Shown piece after piece: positions 16,371 through 21,060 of a DNA stretch of 21,060 bases. Below the pieces are notes generated by a model, which did not search any database, had not been told where the DNA came from, and worked only from the letters and a program-made list of their open reading frames with translations. Source of the stretch: Micrococcales bacterium (GTDB lineage: Bacteria; Actinomycetota; Actinomycetes; Actinomycetales; Microbacteriaceae). The position numbers were made by a program, and so were the translations under genes. Positions within the stretch are counted from its first letter, which is position 1; each line of letters begins with the position of its first letter. The DNA lies in assembly GCA_947448975.1 (NCBI GenBank), contig CANFPR010000003.1, forward strand, positions 1 through 21,060, read 5' to 3'.

Positions 16371-17536
16371 CTAATCACTTCGTTATAGAGGCCGATGGCG
16401 GCTCGCGCGGTAATCCCGGCAGCTCGGGCTCCGGTGCAATCATCATCGACGCACAAACCGGTGAGGTTGTGCGTGAGATTTCGGAATACATCGGAATCGC
16501 CACCAACAACGTTGCCGAATACAAAGCTCTGCGTGCGGGCATACAAGAAGTTTTGCGTTTAGATGCGAATGCAAGAGTCACGGTGCGCATGGACAGCAAG
16601 CTCGTGATCGAACAAATGCGGGGCGTTTGGAAGATCAAACACCCAGACATGCGCGCACTTGCCGATGAGATTTTTGAACTTACCGAGTCGCTAGATGTCG
16701 AATACGAATGGATACCCCGAGAGCTGAACTCTCGTGCCGACGCGCTAGCAAACCTAGCCATGGACATGCGGTCTTCGCTGCAGTCGGGCATGATCGCCTC
16801 TACCGAGGAGCACAAGCATGTTCCCTCAATGGTTGCCGAATACAACCAGAGTAAACCGAGTTCGGTGCGTGCACCGGGGCACGTTACGGCAGCACCAACC
16901 ACGCTTATCCTGGTTCGCCACGGAAGAACTCATCTCACTGAATCCGCTCGAATCTCGGGTAGGGGAGGGCTCGACCCAGCTTTGAGCGAGCTCGGCCGCG
17001 AAGACGCCAAGGCAGCAGCTTCGGCCGTTTGGTCGTTTGGTAAGCACGGAGTCTTCGCGCACATGCAACCTCCAACGGCAGTGATTTCGAGCCCGATACT
17101 CAGAACCCGCGAAACCGCACAGGCAATCGCCGACAAGCTTGGCCTTGGTTTTCAAACCGACGATGACTTTGCCGAGATCTCGTTCGGCGACTGGGATGGC
17201 AAAACCAACGACGAAGCTAAAGCCCTTTCACCAGCAGCTTTCGAAGCGTGGCGTGGTTCTTGGACGCAAACGCCGCCCAACGGTGAGTCGCTCGAGGTTT
17301 TTGACGCTCGTATTCAAAACGGGCTTGATCGCCTGCTAACAGAGCACGAAGGAAAAACGGTGGTTGTTGTTGCCCACGTTATGCCCATTCGAGGCCTAAT
17401 TCGCAAGGCTCTAGGCGGCACTGCAAGCACCTATTGGAGTATCCAGGTCGCACCGTGCTCAATCACCGTCATCCGTTTCTGGGGAGACCAAGCCAGCGAA
17501 GTGGTGGCTGTTAACTCAACGGGACATCTCGCCTAA
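16367..17536 (+). CDS. Bifunctional RNase H1 / histidine phosphatase fusion
   Basis: An actinobacterial two-domain enzyme like mycobacterial Rv2228c. The N-terminal domain (about 1-135) is an RNase HI that cuts RNA in RNA:DNA hybrids; its acidic set D10, E51, D76 and D125 is intact. A linker (about 136-175) leads to a histidine phosphatase domain (about 178-389) with R184-H185-G186, R246 in SSPILRTRET, E270 and H337 in VAHVMP. In the mycobacterial protein the second domain has acid phosphatase and CobC-like alpha-ribazole phosphatase activity; whether that holds here is unknown. The ATG overlaps the upstream stop as ATGA. Full length is 389 residues. The last coding bases also carry the likely rnpB promoter. 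Confidence 0.94.
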   Translation: MTNHFVIEADGGSRGNPGSSGSGAIIIDAQTGEVVREISEYIGIATNNVAEYKALRAGIQEVLRLDANARVTVRMDSKLVIEQMRGVWKIKHPDMRALADEIFELTESLDVEYEWIPRELNSRADALANLAMDMRSSLQSGMIASTEEHKHVPSMVAEYNQSKPSSVRAPGHVTAAPTTLILVRHGRTHLTESARISGRGGLDPALSELGREDAKAAASAVWSFGKHGVFAHMQPPTAVISSPILRTRETAQAIADKLGLGFQTDDDFAEISFGDWDGKTNDEAKALSPAAFEAWRGSWTQTPPNGESLEVFDARIQNGLDRLLTEHEGKTVVVVAHVMPIRGLIRKALGGTASTYWSIQVAPCSITVIRFWGDQASEVVAVNSTGHLA

Positions 17537-17549
17537 CTGCGATTAGTAT
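17521..17549 (+). promoter_or_regulatory. Likely rnpB promoter, overlapping the end of the RNase H gene
   Basis: GGGACA (17521-17526) matches four bases of TTGACA and is followed after exactly 17 bases by TAGTAT (17544-17549), a good -10. The expected start point, about seven bases on, is 17556, the first base of the RNase P RNA end stem. The -35 box lies inside the last codons of the upstream gene. Confidence 0.5.
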
Positions 17550-17555
17550 TCAACA

Positions 17556-17901
17556 TGGATGGGTCGACCAGGCGATCGCGATCGAAAGATCGAGGAACGT
17601 CCGGGCTCCAAAGAGCATGATGGTGGGTAACACCCACTCGGGGTAACCCGCGAGAAAGTGCAACAGAAAGTAGACCGCCGAGCAATCGGTAAGGGTGAAA
17701 CGGTGGTGTAAGAGACCACCAGCGAGTCGTGTGAGCGATTCGGCTAGGTAAACCTCGTCAGGAGCAAGACCAGATAGCTGGTAAACGGAGCGGCTCGCTT
17801 CTGCCAGCGGGTAGGTCGCTAGATGGCATCGGCAACGATGTCACCAGATAGATGATCGCCGCCGAAAGGCACAGAACCCGGCGTATCGGTTGGCCCATCC
17901 A
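17556..17901 (+). ncRNA. rnpB: RNase P RNA, bacterial type A
   Basis: The catalytic RNA of RNase P, which removes 5' leaders from tRNA precursors. The two ends pair as helix P1: TGGATGGG (17556-17563) with CCCATCCA (17894-17901). Core signatures are GAGGAACGTCCGGGCTCC near 17592, the AGAAAGT and AACAGAAAGTAGACCGCC stretches, GGTAAGGGTGAAACGGTGG, TAAGAGACCACCAGCG, and the 3' CAGAACCCGGCGTA. The GAGGAACGT variant is also typical of mycobacterial rnpB. A short hairpin CGATC-GAAA-GATCG (17579-17592) replaces a longer P3. At about 346 bases it is compact for an actinobacterium. The ends are set by P1 pairing and may be off by a few bases. Confidence 0.95.
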
Positions 17902-17913
17902 CTAAAACTCTGT

Positions 17914-18669
17914 TTAGTTGTCGCGGTTCTTGTAGGCGAGTGCGGCAGCACCCAATATGCCCGCGCTGTTCCTGGTTTCAGCTGGAACGATTTCGGTCTT
18001 GAGTCTCAGAAGCGGCAAGAATTCTTGGTGCTGCTTACTTACTCCTCCGCCCACAACAATCAGGTCGGGCACGAGAAGCGATTCAAGCTTGCTGTAATAC
18101 TTCTGCAAACGCGCAGCCCAGTCGACCCAAGACAGCCCTTCGCGCTCCTTTGCCGAAAACGCAGCCATCTTTTCGTAGTCGACGCCGTCGATCTCTAAGT
18201 GGCCAAGTTCGGCATTGGGTACTAGTTCGCCGTTGTAAAGAATTGCTGTTCCAATCCCCGTTCCCAGCGTGGTCATGATGGTCAACCCTTTACGGCCCCT
18301 TGCCGCGCCAAACTTAGCTTCGGCTACACCGGCAGCATCGGCATCGTTTAGAACATGGATGTGTCGTCCCAGCTTTTTCTCGAAGAGCGCTTCGGCATCC
18401 AGCCCAATCCAGTCATCTGAGATATTTGCCGCCGATTTGGTCACCCCGTGTTGAACCACGGCTGGAAAACAGACGCCGACCTCCATAGAGCCCGAGCCGC
18501 CCAGTTGACGAACGATTTTTGACACCGCATCGGCAACGTCTCGAGGCTTACCTCCACTAGGGGTCTCAACCCGCAAGCGATCGCCAATAAGCTTTCCGGT
18601 TTTTACATCGGCAATCGCACCTTTGATGCCGGTGCCTCCGATGTCAATGCCTATGGCTTTCTTTCCCAT
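17914..18669 (-). CDS. ppgK: Polyphosphate glucokinase (ROK family)
   Basis: Phosphorylates glucose to glucose 6-phosphate using inorganic polyphosphate, and in many relatives ATP. The 251 residues match the actinobacterial PPGK family. The phosphate-binding DIGGTGIKG is at 9-17, the catalytic aspartate is D111 in NDADAAG, the second phosphate motif TLGTGIGT is at 134-141, and PNAELGHLEI (151-160) is the PPGK glucose-binding signature. The zinc-binding cysteine cluster of NagC-type ROK proteins is absent, as usual for PPGK. ATG 18669-18667 follows AGGAG on the minus strand. It is convergent with rnpB, whose 3' end lies 12 bases away, and is just downstream of map (8-base gap), so the two are likely co-transcribed. 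Confidence 0.95.
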   Translation of the reverse strand: MGKKAIGIDIGGTGIKGAIADVKTGKLIGDRLRVETPSGGKPRDVADAVSKIVRQLGGSGSMEVGVCFPAVVQHGVTKSAANISDDWIGLDAEALFEKKLGRHIHVLNDADAAGVAEAKFGAARGRKGLTIMTTLGTGIGTAILYNGELVPNAELGHLEIDGVDYEKMAAFSAKEREGLSWVDWAARLQKYYSKLESLLVPDLIVVGGGVSKQHQEFLPLLRLKTEIVPAETRNSAGILGAAALAYKNRDN

Positions 18670-18677
18670 TTGGTCTC

Positions 18678-19541
18678 CTATGGCAGTGTCAAGATTTCGT
18701 AACCCGATTCGGTTACTGCGAGCGTGTGTTCAAACTGTGCGGTAATCGACTTGTCTCGCGTAGTCACGGTCCACTGGTCTTGCCACATGTCCCACTGGTG
18801 TCCGGCGAGTGTGAGCATCGGTTCGATTGTGAAAACCATGCCGACCTTCATTTCGTCGCGGTAGCTGTTGGTGTCATAGTGGGGGATGATCAAGCCGGAG
18901 TGAAATGCTTCTCCGATGCCGTGCCCGGTAAAATCGCGAATCACGCCATAGTTGAACCGTTTAGCGTAAGACTCAATCGCTCGGCCAATCACGTTAACTT
19001 CACGGCCTGGAGCAACAGCCAACATTCCTCGGTTAAGCGCCTCTCTGGTGCGCTCAACCAAGTTGTGCACCTCTTCGCTAACCTCGCCCACTTCGAAGGT
19101 CTGGTTGCTATCACCGTGGTAACCGTCGATGAACGCGGTGACATCAACGTTTACGATGTCGCCATCTTCAAGCACGGTGTTGTCTGGAATGCCGTGGCAA
19201 ATCACTTCATTCACCGAGGTGCAGCAAGACTTTGGGTAGTTTCTGTAGCCGAGGGTGCTTGGATACGCGTTGTGATCTAGAAGATATTCGTGCACGATCT
19301 TGTCGAGGGCATCGGTGGTCACACCTGGCTTGGCATTTTCGCCAGCTAGCGCAATTGCTTGCGCGGCAATCTTGCCGGCGCGACGAATCTTTTCGATTTG
19401 ATCTGGAGTCTTTACATCTGAGCCAGTGAACTTGGCCGGTGCGGGTTTCCACACATATTCCGGCCTCGCGATGTCGTTTGGCACCGTTAGGCGAGGCGAG
19501 AGTGTTCCAGCTATGAGTGTTCCGCTGGAGTCTTTGGGCAT
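18678..19541 (-). CDS. map: Methionine aminopeptidase, type 1c
   Basis: Removes the initiator methionine from new proteins. Metal ligands are all present (numbered from the ATG at 19541): D133, D144, H207, E240 and E271, in [28 protein letters not shown] and QFEHT. The roughly 40-residue N-terminal extension with RPEYVWKP is typical of actinobacterial MetAP1c. ATG 19541-19539 gives 287 residues and is preferred to an in-frame TTG two codons upstream (19547). There is no Shine-Dalgarno sequence before it; instead TAAACT sits so that transcription would begin on the ATG itself. It is followed by ppgK in the same direction and diverges from the small gene at 19578. Confidence 0.95.
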   Translation of the reverse strand: MPKDSSGTLIAGTLSPRLTVPNDIARPEYVWKPAPAKFTGSDVKTPDQIEKIRRAGKIAAQAIALAGENAKPGVTTDALDKIVHEYLLDHNAYPSTLGYRNYPKSCCTSVNEVICHGIPDNTVLEDGDIVNVDVTAFIDGYHGDSNQTFEVGEVSEEVHNLVERTREALNRGMLAVAPGREVNVIGRAIESYAKRFNYGVIRDFTGHGIGEAFHSGLIIPHYDTNSYRDEMKVGMVFTIEPMLTLAGHQWDMWQDQWTVTTRDKSITAQFEHTLAVTESGYEILTLP

Positions 19542-19547
19542 GGTCAA

Positions 19548-19553
19548 AGTTTA
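19548..19553 (-). promoter_or_regulatory. Candidate -10 box giving a leaderless map mRNA
   Basis: On the minus strand this reads TAAACT (TANNNT type). Six bases separate it from the ATG at 19541, so a start point seven bases downstream falls on the A of the ATG. There is no recognisable ribosome-binding site. No -35 consensus is seen. Confidence 0.4.
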
Positions 19554-19565
19554 CTTCGCGAGGGC

Positions 19566-19571
19566 TATGCT
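19566..19571 (+). promoter_or_regulatory. Candidate -10 box giving a leaderless mRNA for the 70-aa protein
   Basis: TATGCT lies six bases before ATG 19578, so the expected start point again falls on the A of the ATG. There is no useful Shine-Dalgarno sequence in the gap. It mirrors the arrangement at map; the two boxes are 12 bases apart. Confidence 0.4.
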
Positions 19572-19577
19572 CTAGGC

Positions 19578-19790
19578 ATGACACTCGAGGACGCCGCCAA
19601 GAACTCAGCCGGCGACAACGCGCAATGGTGGTTCAACACCGTCTCGGGTGAAGTGGAGTTTGGTTTACTCACCGCGAGCGTTTATCGCATTGGCCCGTTT
19701 GCATCTAGAGAAGAGGCTTTAGGCGCGCTCGATACGGTGCGCAGACGAGCAGAAGAGTGGGCCGCAACAGAAGCCTCAGAAGACGACTAG
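19578..19790 (+). CDS. Small SPOR-like actinobacterial protein
   Basis: A 70-residue acidic protein. The pattern WWFNTVSGEVE, then YRIGPFASREEAL and a charged helix (about 41-62), matches small conserved actinobacterial proteins annotated as SPOR-domain-like and found near glnA or panB. No function is established for these. There is no signal peptide or membrane segment, so it is unlikely to act like the septal peptidoglycan-binding SPOR proteins. Its TAG and the TAG of panB share the palindrome CTAG at 19787-19790, so no terminator lies between these convergent genes. The apparent promoter is leaderless and divergent from map. Confidence 0.82.
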   Translation: MTLEDAAKNSAGDNAQWWFNTVSGEVEFGLLTASVYRIGPFASREEALGALDTVRRRAEEWAATEASEDD

Positions 19791-20596
19791 AACTGTTCGC
19801 TTTCATTCGGAAAGTTTCCATCCATAACATCGCGTCGATAGGCCTTAGCCGCATCTAGCAGCGTGGAGCGAATCTGCGCATACTGGCGAACGAACCGCTT
19901 GGGTGCGTGAGCGCTTAGGCCAGCGAAGTCCGTCCAAACCAGAATCTGACCATCGGTCTCGGATCCGCCACCAATACCAATTGTTGGAATCTCGAGCAGA
20001 TTAGTGACGCTCGTAGCGAGTTGCGCCGGAATTAGCTCCAACACAACGGCGAAAGCGCCAGCTGCCTGCACAGCGAGGGCATCGGCCTCGAGTTGCGCGG
20101 CTGCATCGCCTCGACCCTGCACCTTGAAGCCACTGAGTGAGTGCACACTCTGCGGGGTGAAACCGATGTGGGCCATAACAGGGATGCCTGCATCCGTGAT
20201 TGCTTTGATGGCGTCTGCGCTTCGCTGGCCACCCTCTAGTTTCACGGCGCTCGCGCCGGTTTCTTTCATCACGCGTATCGCGTTTGCCAGTGCATCGGCT
20301 GGTGAGGTTTCGTAACTTCCAAACGGCAGATCTACTACTACGAGCGATCGCTTTACCGAAGATGCCACTGCGCGACCGAATGAGATCATCTCATCGACGG
20401 TGATCGGCAGAGTTGTTTCGTAACCTAGCGAGTTGTCGGCGGCCGAATCGCCGACCAGGATAACCTCGATGCCGGCTTCATCGAAAATGGCTGCAGTTAG
20501 AGAATCGTAAGAAGTGAGACAGGCAAACTTCTGCTTTGCTTCTTTCAGCTTCTGCAAGTGCCCGATTCGCACTACCTTGGTTTCAATCTCGGTCAT
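19787..20596 (-). CDS. panB: Ketopantoate hydroxymethyltransferase
   Basis: Transfers a hydroxymethyl group from methylene-tetrahydrofolate to 2-oxoisovalerate, the first committed step to pantothenate and CoA. The 269 residues include the metal ligands D50 (LVGDSAADN), D89 (VVDLPFGSY) and E121 (KLEGG), and the catalytic base E187 in ELIP. The motifs HIGFTPQSVHSLSGFKVQGR and TIGIGGGSETDGQ are typical. ATG 20596-20594 overlaps the TGA of the upstream Rid gene (ATGA), so translation is coupled. The stop codon overlaps that of the small SPOR-like gene. Confidence 0.96.
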   Translation of the reverse strand: MTEIETKVVRIGHLQKLKEAKQKFACLTSYDSLTAAIFDEAGIEVILVGDSAADNSLGYETTLPITVDEMISFGRAVASSVKRSLVVVDLPFGSYETSPADALANAIRVMKETGASAVKLEGGQRSADAIKAITDAGIPVMAHIGFTPQSVHSLSGFKVQGRGDAAAQLEADALAVQAAGAFAVVLELIPAQLATSVTNLLEIPTIGIGGGSETDGQILVWTDFAGLSAHAPKRFVRQYAQIRSTLLDAAKAYRRDVMDGNFPNESEQF

Positions 20597-20985
20597 TCAG
20601 AGCGCTTCCATGCGTCAACTTCAATTTCTACAAGCATCGACGGGTTAATGAATTTGAGCCCTGCCAGCATCGTCGCGGCTGGTCTTATGTCACCGAAGAG
20701 TTCGCCATGTGCCTTGCTTACCGCATCCATGTCTTCTGCATTGGCCAAGTAAACACGGGTTCTAACCACGTCGTTCAGCGTGTAGTTTGCTTGTGCAAGC
20801 GCCGCTTCAATTACCTTGAAGGCGGTGAGAGTTTGGTTGTAAGCGTCGTTTTCGTGCTGAAGCACTCCATCTACTGTGGCGGTCGAGCCCGACACGTGTA
20901 CGTATTCTCCGGCGACAACGGCGCGTGAATAACCGATTACGGCCTCCCACGGTCCTCCCGATGAAATGAGGCGATCTGCAGCCAT
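20593..20985 (-). CDS. Rid (YjgF/YER057c/UK114) family protein lacking the catalytic Arg
   Basis: A 130-residue protein of the Rid family, small trimeric proteins of which RidA deaminates reactive enamine/imine intermediates. The fold features are clear: VHVSGSTA, NQTLTAFKVIEAAL, VVRTRVYLAN and the C-terminal MLVEIEVDAW. The arginine of the RidA PARS/T motif is replaced: here the sequence is RPAATML (101-107), giving PAAT. Family members without it (Rid4-7 groups) are not expected to have the standard deaminase activity. ATG 20985-20983 follows AAGGAG, which lies in the last codons of the gene upstream. It is coupled to panB by a 4-base overlap. Confidence 0.93.
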   Translation of the reverse strand: MAADRLISSGGPWEAVIGYSRAVVAGEYVHVSGSTATVDGVLQHENDAYNQTLTAFKVIEAALAQANYTLNDVVRTRVYLANAEDMDAVSKAHGELFGDIRPAATMLAGLKFINPSMLVEIEVDAWKRSE

Positions 20986-20987
20986 AA

Positions 20988-21060
20988 CTACTCCTTGTTT
21001 CTGTTTGTAACCGGCAGGCGGCGGTCGCGACCGAAGGCCATACCAGTGATTTTCGGACCC
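20988..21060 (-). CDS. nadE: C-terminal end of probable glutamine-dependent NAD+ synthetase (partial)
   Basis: An open frame enters from the window edge on the minus strand and stops at TAG 20990-20988. Its last residues read ITGMAFGRDRRLPVTNRNKE. The pattern AFGRDRRLP(I/V)TN is typical of the C-terminus of actinobacterial glutamine-dependent NAD+ synthetases, which amidate nicotinic acid adenine dinucleotide. Only 23 codons are visible, so the call rests on this short tail. The ribosome-binding site of the Rid gene lies within its final codons AAC-AAG-GAG, so the genes are tightly joined in an operon. Confidence 0.65.
   Translation of the reverse strand, partial: GPKITGMAFGRDRRLPVTNRNKE

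Noticed and set aside
17556..17901. Short direct and inverted repeats, considered as a possible CRISPR or other repeat element
   Set aside because: They are helices of the RNase P RNA; the conserved core motifs and P1 pairing identify it clearly.
3225..17901. Signs of a defence island, prophage or mobile element
   Set aside because: No transposase, integrase, recombinase, toxin-antitoxin or CRISPR features; all recognised genes are core metabolic or RNA genes with similar base composition.

Overview
This window looks like chromosomal DNA from a small-genome, mid-GC actinobacterium, most likely of the family Microbacteriaceae (the freshwater 'Luna'-type lineages would fit). The evidence is gene content and order: aceE runs straight into fabD-fabH-acpP-fabF; there is a fused RNase H/histidine phosphatase, a polyphosphate glucokinase, an actinobacterial-type RNase P RNA, a type 1c methionine aminopeptidase, an AhpE-like peroxiredoxin, and the pair of a small SPOR-like protein and panB. 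The taxon is inferred from gene order and protein style; no search was run.

Layout. (1) 1-505: a short unrecognised ORF that may be the end of a longer gene, a CAU-anticodon tRNA, and a 120-bp leader full of TTTCAAA/TTTGAAA repeats. (2) 506-3211: a secreted type I pullulanase, ended by a strong hairpin shared with the convergent amidohydrolase gene. (3) 3225-5394, minus strand: a YtcJ-type amidohydrolase overlapping thymidine kinase. (4) 5514-5987: an unrecognised small protein, divergent from tdk, whose stop codon overlaps that of fabF. (5) 5984-12200, minus strand: the tightly packed operon aceE-fabD-fabH-acpP-fabF, which makes acetyl-CoA from pyruvate and extends it into fatty acids. (6) 12323-12919: peroxiredoxin and tRNA-Val(UAC). 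(7) 12977-17901, plus strand: a polytopic membrane protein with a long acidic N-terminus, then a Nif3-family protein, a coiled-coil zinc-ribbon protein and an RNase H/phosphatase fusion, all joined by overlapping stop/start codons, then rnpB. (8) 17914-19541, minus strand: ppgK and map. (9) 19578-21060: a 70-aa SPOR-like protein facing panB, a Rid-family protein, and the tail of a gene that looks like nadE.

The genes are mostly housekeeping. Pullulanase and polyphosphate glucokinase point to use of external alpha-glucans and phosphorylation of glucose with polyphosphate. PDH E1 plus the fab genes form the lipid-building core. PanB and NadE supply cofactors (pantothenate/CoA and NAD). Coding density is very high: no stretch over 300 bases lacks a gene or RNA, and the longest gaps are about 120 bp (385-505, 5395-5513, 12201-12322).

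I did not find a convincing new multi-gene system, CRISPR array, prophage or insertion sequence. The observations most worth a second look are regulatory and architectural: the repeat-rich leader of the pullulanase gene, a possible start-site-sequestering RNA in the tdk divergent region, a pair of back-to-back apparently leaderless promoters between map and its neighbour, the absence of a FasR-type regulator between aceE and fabD, and a Rid protein lacking the usual catalytic arginine.
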